64,000 nucleotides of DNA, from positions 27,458,459 to 27,522,458 of the forward strand of contig NC_079969.1 of NCBI RefSeq assembly GCF_029852145.1, given 5' to 3'. This document shows, in pieces, positions 1 to 11,300 of this stretch. Origin of the DNA: Microplitis mediator. Lineage: Eukaryota; Arthropoda; Insecta; Hymenoptera; Braconidae. Within the stretch, counting starts at the first letter, position 1. Each line of letters starts with the position of its first letter. The notes beneath the pieces are model-generated. The model did not search any database, had not been told where the DNA came from, and worked only from the letters and a program-made list of their open reading frames with translations. The position numbers were made by a program, and so were the translations under genes.

Positions 1-646
1 GAACAGGTAATTTAAATAATTAATCAGTTGTCAATCAATTGCAGTCTTCAAGTTATTGAAGACATTCTCAGACAGCGCCGCTTTTTAAAAATTTTCAAAG
101 ACAACTGTCATAAGCGCAGGAAAATTTGATCAATTAATTAAAAAGAGGACAAGTTACAGCTCGCGACAACTTATTGCAGTAACTTGTCATCAAGTTGGCC
201 AGAAAAATTGAAATTTCTATAAGTTGACAACTGGACGTCAACTTACTGAGAAAGTTGATGGCAAAAGTTGGCGGAAAGTTGCCTTTAATTTTATAAGAAA
301 GTTGCTAACAACTTGTCAACAGTTACAAGAGTTGAAAGTTGTCGTCAACTTGATGGCAACTAATTGACCCCAACTTTTTGACCATAAAGTTTTGCTATCA
401 GGGAAATATGGAAAATAACTTTTAGTAAAATCTTCATGTCAATTTTGTAATTAGAATTTTCAAACTTTTGAGAGAAAAATTTCGTTCAACTCCTAATTGA
501 TAACAACTGTAAGCAGTTTTTTTTTAAATTTGAATACGATTATGACAGTTGAGTCATTAAAAATTTTAAAAAAGTGGAAGGAACTGTCTGAGAATGCCCT
601 TAAATTTTATAATAAATGAATAATTAAAATGTTTAATTATTTTCAG
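1..646 (+). other. Intron of PP2A-A with an inverted-repeat element
   Basis: The window opens inside an intron that ends with the acceptor TTATTTTCAG at 646. Most of it is one repeat element whose ends are inverted copies: the left end near 58-115 carries GACATTCTCAGACAG and CTTTTTAAAAATTTTC, and the right end near 545-605 carries the reverse complements. Related ends recur at 17290-17652 and 26990-27168, so this is a dispersed family. Between the arms (about 130-390) the hexamer AAGTTG or its complement CAACTT appears more than a dozen times. No coding exon is seen here. Confidence 0.7.
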
Positions 647-3419
647 GACTCAGTGCGTCTGTTGGCAGTTGATGCATGTGTCAGTATTGCTTCTCTTCTT
701 CAGCAAGAAGATGTTGAACAATTAGTCATGCCAACATTGCGTCAATGTGCTGGTGACCAGTCGTGGCGCGTCCGTTATATGGTCGCTGATAAATTCACTG
801 ATGTAATTAAAAAAAAACTTCAATTATCAATGACTTAGTCAGCAATAAATAAATAAATAATAATATTTTTTCCAGCTCCAAAAAGCAGTGGGTCCAGAAA
901 TAACAAAAACTGATCTAGTTCCAGCATTCCAAGTTCTGTTGAAAGACACTGAAGCTGAAGTAAGAGCAGCAGCCGCTGAAAAAGTTCGTGAATTTTGTCA
1001 AAATCTCGATCAGTTTAATCAAGAAAATATTATTATGACAAATATATTACCTTTTATAAAAGAACTTGTTGCTGATCTTAATCAACATGTTAAATCAGCA
1101 CTAGCTGGTGTTATTATGGGACTCAGTCCTATTTTAGGAAAACACAAGTAAGTTATTTTAATTAATATTCATTTGCAAATCGACTTTTTATAAGAATTTG
1201 ATGTAATTTAAATATGATATCAAGATAAATCCTAAACAACTAGTCCTTGATCCAAGAACTGGTACCTGATCAGAGAACTAGTACCTGATCCAAGAACTAG
1301 TACCTGATCCAAGAACTATTACCTCACCTGAGAACTGGTACCTGGTCAGAGAATTAGTACCTGATTTAATAACTAGTACCTGATCAGAGAACTAGTACCT
1401 GATCCAAGAACTATTACCTCACCCGAGAACTGGTACCTGGTCAGAGAATTAGTACCTGATTTAATAACTAGTACCTGATCAGAGAACTAGTACCTGATCC
1501 AAGAACTATTACCTCACCTGAGAACTGGTACCTGGTCAGAGAATTAGTACCTGATTTAATAACTAGTACCTGATCAGAGAACTAGTACCTGATCCAAGAA
1601 CTATTACCTCACCCGAAAACTTGTACCTGGTCAGAGAACTAGTACCTAATCAGTGAACGAGTACCCGATCAGAGAATTAGTACCCGATCAGAGAACTAGT
1701 ATTCGATCAAAGAACTAGTATCCTGATTGGGTACTGGGTCTCTTACCTTAGTAATTAGTAAAAAACTTATAAATATTAAAAGACATCTGTCTCACAATTT
1801 CAAAACGAGAAAAAGAGAGTAAGCGATATTGAGTAAAAGAGGAAGCAATAGGGAGTAAGAGTAAGCAATAGCACACACTATAAGAACTGTAAATAATCTT
1901 GATTGGTGATTATTGTTTCAGTACTATTGAACACTTGCTGCCACTTTTCCTGATGCAATTAAAAGACGAGTGTCCAGAAGTACGTCTTAATATTATCAGC
2001 AACTTGGACTGCGTCAACGAAGTAATTGGGATCCAACAACTGTCCCAGTCCCTACTGCCAGCAATTGTCGAGCTTGCTGAAGACAGCAAGTGGCGAGTGC
2101 GCTTAGCAATCATCGAATACATGCCGCTGCTAGCTGGACAACTGGGCGTTGAGTTCTTTGATGAAAAACTAAACTCGCTGTCAATGAACTGGCTCGTCGA
2201 TCACGTCTACGCAATCAGAGAAGCCGCGACGCTCAACTTGAAAAAATTGGTCGAGAAATTCGGTCCCGAGTGGGCATCGAACACAATTATTCCAAAAGTT
2301 TTAAATATGTCCCGTGACCAAAATTATCTCCATCGTATGACATGTTTGTTCTGTATCAATGTAAGTATTTTATTTATCAAGCCATCAATTCATTTAATTA
2401 ATTAATTAATTAATTTTGTTTACTGGCAGGTTTTGGCTGAAGTATGCGGTCCCGATATCACAACAAAAGTGATGCTGCCTACAGTCATCGCAATGGCAAA
2501 TGACAACGTAGCGAACGTAAGATTCAATGTAGCAAAAACATTACAACGTATTGGGCCTTATCTAGAACCAAGTGCAGTACAAACGCAAGTTAAACCAGTA
2601 CTTGATAAACTTAACACAGATCCAGATGTTGATGTCAAATATTTTGCTTCCGAAGCTATTGCTGGTATCGCAGGTAAATTAATCACTTCTTAAAACTCTG
2701 CTCTCTATCAGTGCTAATTACACTCATACAAGATAGAAGTACCATTTGTGGCCACTGCTACATTTGACACTTAATTTAACGAAAGAGACCCAGTACCCGA
2801 CCAGGGAACGGCTCCCTGCCTTTATAAATCCGGAATAATTTCTCATGCAAAAATTTCTCAGCAATAATTACTCAAACAAAAATTGATCCGACACAAAAAT
2901 TTCTCGCTATATATTATTTGCCTTGAAATTCTTCAAGAAAATATGCCTTGAGAAATTTTGTCGCAAGAAATTATTGCATGAGAAGAAAAAGACGGTCGCT
3001 CCAGGGAACTAGTAGACACAAGTACATGTAGAGATCTACTGCTAGTACCAGTTCTTTGATCGGGTACCAGGTCTTTATTTCATTTGAAATTTCTCTGGCC
3101 AAAAACGCCACAGTCGAATTCCATTAACTCGGACGATTAGTTTACGGAGGAGCGGAAATTTCTTTGAATTTCTGAGTTAACGGATGCCCCTTCTTCCTTA
3201 AAAGAAAACTATACGCATGCGCTCTTACATCTACATGAATGATGTATAGATAAATATAGAGAGACATACAAATGTCGAGTAGCGGGTGGGAGGCAGCCTA
3301 GCTCGAGTGGGGGTCAAAATTGAGGGGAAGTTCCGAGATAATGGAATCCGACTGTACTTCTATCCTGTTATTTAAAATATATGTGATATTAATTACAAAT
3401 TTATTTTTTTGCAGCGTAG
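647..3419 (+). CDS. Pp2A-29B: Protein phosphatase 2A 65-kDa scaffold subunit A (PR65), 3' part, spliced
   Basis: Scaffold of the trimeric PP2A serine/threonine phosphatase; its stacked HEAT repeats hold the catalytic C subunit and a regulatory B subunit. Exons read as 647-802, 876-1147, 1922-2360, 2430-2673 and 3415-3419, with consistent phases, giving ~371 residues. They align end to end with the C-terminal ~63% of animal PR65 (family length ~589), so exons for the first ~215 residues lie left of the window. Diagnostic stretches are DSVRLLAVDA, SWRVRYMVADKF, NQHVKSALAGVIMGLSPILG, LKDECPEVRLNIISNLDCVN, KWRVRLAIIEYMPLLAGQLG and NVRFNVAKTLQ, each an inner or outer HEAT helix. The last coding join (GCAG from 2673 to CG at 3415) gives Ala then TAG; reading through the donor at 2674 would instead add six residues (GKLITS) and stop at 2691-2693. 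Expected to be constitutive and essential. Confidence 0.96.
1232..1740. repeat. 19-bp minisatellite with 95-bp higher-order unit in a PP2A-A intron
   Basis: Tandem units of 19 bp, typically GATCAGAGAACTAGTACCT, run through the intron between the second and third visible PP2A-A exons. Five variant units form a 95-bp higher-order repeat: the variant AGAACTATT ends at 1320, 1415, 1510 and 1605, exactly 95 bp apart each time. The array decays to the right, and single relics of the same motif, some inverted (GGGTACTGGGTCT), occur at 1722-1740, 2786-2809 and 3001-3075. Confidence 0.95.
2801..3009. mobile_element. 191-bp non-autonomous element with 9-bp target-site duplication (copy 1)
   Basis: Element 2810-3000, starting GGCTCCCTGCCTTTATAAAT and ending GACGGTCGCT, is flanked by the 9-bp direct repeat CCAGGGAAC at 2801-2809 and 3001-3009. 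A close copy lies at 34390-34587 with a different 9-bp flank. The ends are only weakly inverted (GGCTCCCTGCC against AGCGACCGTC). There is no coding capacity. It inserted into a relic of the 19-bp minisatellite in the last PP2A-A intron. Confidence 0.88.
3110..3355. mobile_element. MITE-like element with ~23-bp terminal inverted repeats
   Basis: The left end ACAGTCGAATTCCATTAACT (3110) matches the reverse complement of the right end, which ends TGGAATCCGACTGT at 3355, over about 23 bases with two mismatches. The 246-bp interior is non-coding and moderately GC-rich. It sits in the terminal PP2A-A intron, and I could not define a target-site duplication. Confidence 0.7.
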
Positions 3420-3990
3420 GTTAATCAGGTCTCCTAAGCGCATTTATCTTTAATCTTCATGCAAAAACATAACTACGTATAAAAAAAAAAAAAAATACAT
3501 TAAGTAAATTAGAGAAGGAATAAATTTTTTCACAGCGGGAATATAATTAACAATAACAGTAACAATTATAATAAAGTATCAATACCGGTCTCTCTTTTCC
3601 ACAAGATGTAGCTGGATACCGTGAAGATGCACATAGCGTAGAAAAATTTAAGTAACCCACGGATTTAACAGTTAATGCAAACTGCTATTTTAAAATTTCA
3701 ATTGTATTTGTATATCTATAGCAATTGTACTAAGTATTGAATTATTCAGTTTATAAAATAAGTTCATATTACTATTAATATTATTATTATGTATCTTGGT
3801 AATAATTAAGTTAATGTTCTTGTCGATTAGGAGAACAATAAAGTGGATAATTACGCGGTATCATTCCCATATTTAAAAAAAAGAAGAAGGAAAATAAAAA
3901 GTCGTGTCACTAACTTGGTTATTACTGAAATAAAATATTAAATCAACATTTACTTTTCTACATATTTTATTGACAAATTTAAATATACAA
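3420..3990 (+). other. PP2A-A 3' untranslated region (approximate end)
   Basis: Follows the TAG at 3417-3419. Candidate polyadenylation signals AATAAA occur inside TATAATAAAG near 3570 and ACAATAAAG near 3838. The exact cleavage site cannot be read from the sequence, so the right boundary is nominal. The stretch is AT-rich with an A-run at about 3482. Confidence 0.5.
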
Positions 3991-4032
3991 TTATCCTGAA
4001 AGCAAAACAACAAACAAACCAAATTTTATTTT

Positions 4033-4297
4033 TTCACTAGATCTGTACTGGAAGTTTAAATTCCTGCCCTGTTTAGAGGGAAGAAAATCTTTCGTTTCTT
4101 TTATGAGAAAACGAATGATGAAAATTAACGCATGCGCCATTCCTGCCACAGAGAAATATTTAAACTTCCAGGTAAAGATCTGGTGAAAAATTGTGTGGAC
4201 ACCTCATAGGAAAGTAGGACTCGCCTTCGGCTAAGGCTGGCAATTACACACAGAATGTCCTACTTTCCTCTCTTGGTGTGTAATATACTATTTTATG
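4033..4297. mobile_element. Dispersed palindromic element, copy A
   Basis: Starts TTTTTCACTAGATCTGTACT and contains an internal inverted repeat pairing GGAAGTTTAAATTCC (about 4050) with ATATTTAAACTTCC (about 4160). It is followed by GAAAGTAGGACTCGCC and its partial complement GTCCTACTTTCC. The same arrangement in reverse orientation forms copy B at 35626-35882, and a fragment of the left part (CCCTGTTTAGAGGGAAGAAA) lies at 36672-36727 at the edge of the DET1 satellite. It has no coding capacity. Confidence 0.82.
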
Positions 4298-4444
4298 ACA
4301 CCAGCATCGAAACTTAAAATTTCAGTGTCTACAGTCAGTGGAAACAAAATAGTTTCAGTAAAATGCCGCGAATTAATATCAGCAAACGCGTGAATTGTGA
4401 ATGCTTTCAGTCAGCAGAAACAAACTTGTTTCGTCCCGAGGGAA

Positions 4445-4975
4445 CAAACAATAGTATATTTATTATTACACACCTAGGGTAGTAAAGTAAGAAATGTCTC
4501 AGATCGCATGTAATCTGAGGCTTTCTTATTTACTGCCCAAGTGTATACTATTTTTCTCCTCGACGGAGGCAGAAAGCGTAAACTTTCCTCCCGCTGCACG
4601 GAAAAAAAATAGTAGTGGCAACTCTGGGATAGTACTGAGTACTTTCTGTAAAAAAAAAAATTTCAGACAGTACTATATCCACTACTCTCTGGATGGTACT
4701 GAGTACTATTCCGGACAGTAGTGGATATAGTCTAGATAGTAGTGAATACAGTCTCGATAGTATACAGTACTGTCTAAAAATTTTTTTTTACAGAAAGTAC
4801 TCAGTACTATCCCAGAGAGTTGCCACTACTATTTTTTTTCCGCGTGTGCGAAACAAAGTTGCCGCTTTCTGTCTCCATCGAGGAGAAAAATAGTATACGC
4901 ACATACATGTGATCTGAGATATTTCTTACTTTACTGCCCTAGGTGTGTAATATACTATTTCTGCCCGCTGACTGA
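4445..4975. repeat. ~530-bp imperfect palindrome (foldback-type element)
   Basis: The left arm holds CACACCTAGGGTAGTAAAGT, the right arm the complement ACTTTACTGCCCTAGGTGTG near 4930-4950. Pairing continues inward through TCTCAGATC, ATAGTATAC, GGAGAAAAATAGT, TAGTAGTGGCAACTCT and AGTACTGAGTACTTTCTGTA with their complements, so each arm is about 240 bp. TGTGTAATATACTATTT also occurs at the end of the neighbouring copy A, suggesting related or nested elements. Short ORFs inside are by-products. Confidence 0.82.
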
Positions 4976-4999
4976 AGCCCGCAATTTAAACTCTGATAA

Positions 5000-6170
5000 T
5001 TGTCATTTTTTCAATAATAATTTCCAAGCATTAATTTTATTTATGTAAATGACAGTTCTGACTTTGAGATTAAGATTTATAAAAATTAGTGTCAATAATA
5101 AATAGTATTTATAGCCTCTGCTTAATTATAAATTGCAAATGACAATTTAATAGTTGATAACTCAGTGGCCTTAAATTAACTTGATTCTGACTGGCTGCTG
5201 ACACTGAAACTAAGTTCCAATGCAGGTAATCCGGAAAAATATTCCGCGTAACTCAAAATGAAAGACAATTTCACACTGCGAGTGATGTCAGCCAACTTCA
5301 CTCTGGTGTGAAATCTGTTTCAACCCTTGTCACACAATGTACTATTTTAAAATTACAAAACACAAGCACGTTTGATTTTATTTTTAATTCTGTCCTGTTT
5401 ACATTTAACATATCACAGCTCACTATCCTCTCTCATTTTATTATCATTATTTTTTTTAATCATTACATTGATATACATATATATTTTATATATATATAGT
5501 AAAGTGTAAGTGATGTACGCAGTGGATAAATAAAAGTAACAATAAATGATTCTACTGTTAATGATTACTAGGGTTAATGACATTGACTGATTTATATTTA
5601 AATAAATTGGCTGTCAAAGCACCATGACACGGTCAGCTACTTAGCCATTAATTGATTAATTAATTAATTGGTTTAATAACTCATCGATTACAACACTGAT
5701 TAATATAAAATGATTGTATTACTTTATTGATATCAGACTTTAAAATATTTTTAACTATTTTATAATATCAGTTTTTTAAAAAAATATCTACTGCCAATCA
5801 TTTTTTTTTTAATTAACGGATTAAAAAATTTACGATTAATTAATTAAATCTAGTGGCATATCAAGAAATTAGGGTAGAAAAATATTACAATGACTTAAAT
5901 ATTGCGAGACATTTTTTTAAATATATATGAGAATATAATATATTCTCATATATATTAATTAACAATAATTTGGTTTAATTAAAATCTCAGATTCAAACTC
6001 AGATTCAAAAACTGGTTTTAAGATCAAGAAATTTTTTTTCGACTTTTAATCAAATTTTTACAGCGACAGTAAAAAAAAAGTATAAGAATATAATTATAAA
6101 ATATCAAAATATATATGAAGACGTGAGCCTAGAAATCAAAATTTTAATTAATAACAATAAACTTGAATTT
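5000..6170. other. AT-rich intergenic spacer, nothing coding recognised
   Basis: Spacer between the convergent PP2A-A and RING-CH genes. It contains poly-A/T runs, a short TA-rich tract near 5465-5500 and TTAATTAAT repeats near 5650. Neither strand offers an exon with recognisable protein similarity or paired splice sites. Confidence 0.6.
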
Positions 6171-6174
6171 TATT

Positions 6175-6379
6175 ATGATACTGAAGTTAGCAGACGTCTA
6201 ATGATTTTTGAATTTTTTTTTTAGACCATGAACCATACAAAAAAAAATATTTGAAAAAATTGCACCTGTAGTTTTTAAATTTTTCTACATGTGCATATTT
6301 TAAGTTTTTGTTTTTTTGTAATTGATTCGGTGAAAAAAAAATCCGAAAATTACTAATTGTCTGCTAACTTCAGGATCAT
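6175..6379. mobile_element. MITE family 1 copy (GATACTGAAGTTAGC ends)
   Basis: The left end ATGATACTGAAGTTAGCAGA and the right end TCTGCTAACTTCAGGATCAT are inverted, enclosing a ~200-bp AT-rich core. The core holds the paired segments TGCACCTGTAGTTTTTAAAT and CTACATGTGCATATTT. The same layout occurs at eight or more other places in the window. Confidence 0.9.
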
Positions 6380-6810
6380 ATTTTATTAATTAATTATTTA
6401 AAGTGAATAATAATTAAATTTTTAAATAAACTATCGGATATTTAAAACGATTATAAAATTATAATTAATTTCTTGTAATAATTAGTCACTTCCTCATTGA
6501 ACTGATATTTAACATAATTTATCTACTACTTTATATTAATAATAACAAATATATAAGCCACTATAATATTTTTTAACCATTTAAATTTAACACTAAACAA
6601 TTATGACTTTACACCTTAAATCTATACCCTATATCTACAATGAAACATCATGTCCATTAAATCAATGCCTTATAAATTATGAATTTAAAAAAAGGAATTG
6701 GCGCCCTCATAATTAATACTGCAACTTGAGTGGTCATTGCGTTAATTATTATGATTTTGTTTGACAACTTTAAGATAATTTATGATCTATATTTTTACAG
6801 TACACTGGTT

Positions 6811-7596
6811 ATAAGCAATAAGGTGGTCGTTAAAAATTAAATTTTCTCAGGCGCCCCATGAAAAGCTTTTTAGTGAAAAAATACCCGGGGAATTTGGTTT
6901 TTTCTTTTTAAGTAAAAAGAACACGCGCCTTAAGACCAAAGTTCATTTTTCGATACAATCGCGGTATTTTTTAAATATCTTATTAAATATGCAGATTAAC
7001 GGAAACAGTCATAGGAACAATTTTGTAGGAAATTAAATTCTTGACAAAAAAGGTCATGTTCATTTTTTTTATAAAATGCGTATTTATGAAGATATTTTTA
7101 AAAAACTGTTTTAGATCTCGTCAATTGAACATTTAAAGGATTACGAATGTTAAAAAAAACGTTTTTTCTTAAATATAGACAACTTCGTAACTCGTAACAT
7201 ATCAATGCTTGTTATAGTTTTTAAATACTTGAAAAATGTTATTTTCAAAATTTATGATCCTTAAAACGCTCAATTGCTAAGATCTAAATAAAGTTTTTTC
7301 AAAATATCTTCATAAATACGCATTTTATAAAAAAAATGAACATGACCTTTTTTGTCAAGAATTTAATTTCCTACAAAATTGTTCCTATGATTTTTTCCTT
7401 TAATCTGCATATTTCACGAGATATTTAAAAAAAACCGCGATTGTATTGAAAAATGAACTTTGATCGTCCGAAGGCACGTGTTCTTTTTAATTAAAAGGAA
7501 AAAAACCAAATTACCCACGGATTTTTCCACTAAAAAGAAGTTTTTTATGGGGCGCCTGAGAAAATTTAATTTTTAACGACCACCCTAATAAGCAAT
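6811..7596. mobile_element. 768-bp near-complete palindromic element with 9-bp target-site duplication
   Basis: Element 6820-7587 is flanked by ATAAGCAAT at 6811-6819 and 7588-7596. The left end AAGGTGGTCGTTAAAAATTA pairs with the right end, whose complement reads TAGGGTGGTCGTTAAAAATT. Pairing continues inward through TTTTCTCAGGCGCC, ACACGCGCCTT against AAGGCACGTGT, AATGAACTTTG and AACATGACCTTTTTTGTCAA with only scattered mismatches, so arms of ~380 bp nearly meet. There is no ORF. Long terminal inverted repeats plus a 9-bp duplication suggest a Mutator-like non-autonomous element, though hAT (8 bp) is not excluded. Confidence 0.9.
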
Positions 7597-8344
7597 GTTT
7601 CTGTCTATACTCTTACTTACATGTAACTTATAACCCGAGTCTACCGTATCTGCCTTTCGTTTTATTTAACTCTACTTATTTGTTTGATTAACTATTTTAA
7701 AACTATAAACTTGGATTATTAAATTATAAGTTCAACAGTCAGGTATACATGGTACGTAATAAGATAATTAATCAGTTATTAAACAATTAATAATAAAAAA
7801 TACATTAAATAGTTGGAAGATAATCGGTATTATTTTCCTATTTAATTCTACGGCTATCATAACATATATTTATATATATATATATATATATATATTATGT
7901 TTATTCTTATCTTATTGTTCTAATTACAGTTTAAAAGTTAAACTTCAATTTAAATTTAAACTTCATTGTATTACTCGTCATTATTTTAAAAAAATAAGAA
8001 AAAAAAAAATTAGGTCGATCGCATGTAAAGAAAATAATAAAGACACGTCCTTGGAATAAAAGTTAAAGATAAAACTAATTGTTTATAAATCAATAATTAT
8101 AAAGTAAAGAAAATAAAATTAATTTTAACTTTTTTTTTATCGATCGATTTAATTAAATAATTATTAAATTGCAAGTAAGTATTAAAAATAAATTGCTCGT
8201 CCCTTTAAATAGTAAAATAGTAAAAATTTTTTTTCATTTGCTTTTGCTTTTGTTATTTTTGTTAAAACTTTTTTTTTTCTGTGTATTTTTTTCCTACACG
8301 TTTGTACCAATCAGGAGAAGGACTCACGTGCTTGTGGTTATTAA
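7597..8344. other. AT-rich intergenic spacer and likely 3' UTR of the RING-CH gene
   Basis: Includes a TA dinucleotide tract at about 7865-7897 and poly-A/T runs. The part nearest 8344 should be the 3' untranslated region of the minus-strand RING-CH gene. I could not fix its polyadenylation site, and no other gene is recognised. Confidence 0.5.
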
Positions 8345-11300
8345 TTACACTGTAGCAGGATCTATTTTTGGCAAATTTAATGCTACTGTATTGCTGACGG
8401 TATTTACCGGTTCTGTTTTATAATTACCGTTATCAGAACTTACGATATTAAGTGCTGATATTTTAGCACGTTGATAAGCGACCACTGTATTGAGGCTCAG
8501 GAATCTGGTAAAAAATTTAATCATTTATTAATAAATACAAACATTTTACTGATTATAAATTTTAAAACCTGAGTGTCATTGAATTTAATTAAAAAAAAAA
8601 AAAACATTCAATGATACATTTTACGACCTCCCTGATAGCCATCATACTGGTGTTCCAAGCTTATTAGTTATTCAAATTTCCCGCGGTTGTGTCATTTTAC
8701 GCTGGTGCCGTCGTTTCTTAGCTTCACGACACATGTGACGACATTAACTAAAATTCGCCTCTTATTTAATTAATAATTTAATAACAAACGCATGATTAAA
8801 CTTAAAAAAAATATTAATGTGTTCAGAAATCTTTAATTATCTGATACTGAATAATTTATAGCGATGGTATTATTGTAGCCAGAACTAGGGTAAGAGCGCC
8901 AGTACCCAGCCCCAAACCAGTAGCCAGCCACCTCATGTTAAATTATATCTATATACATTTTGAGCCACTGGTTAGGGGCTGGGTACTGGTGCTCTTACCC
9001 TATACCACTTTGAAAAATGATTTCCATCTACGCCCGTGTATAAGAACGAATTTTGAAAATTTATTTATCGAAAACGGTGTAGTGAATCGATTTGAAATTT
9101 TAACAGTGACCCTTTTTTTTGAAACTCTTTCGATAAAAAAATTTCAGAATTTTGGTATTATTTCAAAAATCGGTATCGAACCTCCTTAAAAGCAAACAGT
9201 TGCGAATGAGTTGACAGTAAATTGTCTGTAACTTGAATTCAATTTGACTTAAAATTTTACTGTCAGATAATGACGTTTTGCTTAAATAAAAAGTTTAACT
9301 TAAAATTGACGGCAAGTTTTTCTGTCAAATTACATTCAGACGACCTTAGATTTAAATCAACTGCACGCAAGTATTATCCAGCCGCTTGCCAGAAACTTGT
9401 AACAAGTCAACCGAAAATTTTTCACTGCAGAATTTTCGGAGCAAGATGTGACTATCAGGGCTGGTTCGTAATTTTATCCAGCTTCAAATATTTTAATATC
9501 TAAAAAATAAAGATATATATAAATATATATTACCTTATGCCAACATACGCTACCAATAAAGTAGCACCGGCAGCTAGCATGCGTATTATTGGACTCTCAA
9601 CAAATTGAATAAGTATCCAAGCAGCAGCGAATGTTCCGCACATTGCTGTCACCGCAGCAATCGTTTTAATCCAGCGACGCGGTGTCATGCTGTTTTGCCA
9701 ATCCAGTTTGGTAGCACGTTCGACATTGTACTTGCTACCGCAGACTTTGCACGTTAAACTGTCTGCATTCATTGAGCTCTAAAAGTATATCAATAAATAA
9801 ATCAACAACTACTTGGATTTAAATTACATAACAATATACTTTTCATATCAAAAAAAGTTTTATTACTTTGATACCGCGGCAAATAGTCGTAACTATAAAC
9901 TATAATTTTTTAGGTGATGTCACATCGCCGTGTGCGACGGATAGATAATTTATAGTCATTTTGCCCGCGGTAAAATATTAAATAATTGTTACCTCAACAA
10001 GCCATCGACGCAGGCAGTCATGATGAACAGTACTGACATCCCCTCTGCACTGACACGGCTGAATCAATGGACCAGCATCCTGTGTCTCGCTGTCATAGCA
10101 AATCCAGCAGTCTCTAGCACTAACAGATCCACTCTCATTCAGTAATTTTGAATCAACTGAGCATCGTTTTTCCTGGAGTTCAACTTCTCTCGGATACTTT
10201 GACGGCTCTATGTCGAAATGTTTCAATATTCTCTTCGGGTTCAGTATCCACAGTCGCTCCGGGCTTAAATAATAAATAATAAACATTAAATATTATTATT
10301 ATTATTAATGATATTTAATTTAAATACTCACCTCATACAATTCCAAAGTACACAAGGAAACCAAAGTGATACGCCTACTTCTATTACACGAAAGACAACT
10401 GCGTGGTAATTACGGCTCACTAATGGGACCCTGGTAAATAAGTGGTAATTATTAGGCAGCCGGTTATTAAATAATAATAATAATTAATAATAATTAAAAA
10501 TAATAAATTACTTAGTCTTCCAGAATTCGCTCAATGTTTCGCTGAATAAAAATGCGACAATGACAAATAACATAAATGCCTGTGACAACATTCCAAGACG
10601 TGACTGATTCAATTGCGAAGTATTGACATGTTGCGATACATTGATAGGTTCCAATGATGTCGATGCCGTCGGTTCAAATAGTTTAGCTGTTATCGGTTCT
10701 TCGGTATTTTTATCATCACCCGGAGTGCGGACGTTCGTTGCTATTGACACCTGGGTGTATTTTGTTATGAACCCACCGCGAATCTGAATTAAAAGTAAAT
10801 TAATATCAGGGTCATTGATATTTGATTGTATATTTAGAGGGAAATAAAAATAGAGTTTGAGGGGTACCTTGAAAAAAACTTCGACTCCGTAGATTAAAAA
10901 GAAGACAACGACAATGAACAGTAGTACGGCGTAGCAACCGTTGAATACGTTTGTATAAAAGCTCTGATCCACTTCCGATTTCCATTGTGAGGTAATAAAC
11001 TCTGCGAGAAGTAATGAATAGTTTATTATGTTGAATACAACGAATGCCAAGAAAGATTTTGATAAAAATCGCGGTTTGTCGGTGCGGATATCGGGAACAT
11101 GGAACACTTCGGCCCAGAAACAAACAATCAGAGATGATCCGCTTAATAATAGCGGGTAGTAAGTTGACGACAGTGTTCTTGACCAGCCCTCTTTAAATGC
11201 AGCCTGTTAATAAAATTAATTATTTTATAAATTTTAATTAAAAAAAAAAAAAAAAAATCAATGGCCCAGTTGTCTAAATAAAAAAAATTTCGTTTGTTGA

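Noticed and set aside
4494..4893. Two short plus-strand ORFs of 66-75 codons
   Set aside because: They lie within the arms of a palindromic repeat, with no protein similarity and no splice context.
8169..9503. Three plus-strand ORFs of 77-84 codons
   Set aside because: They overlap the last exon and last intron of the minus-strand RING-CH gene and look like random AT-rich frames.
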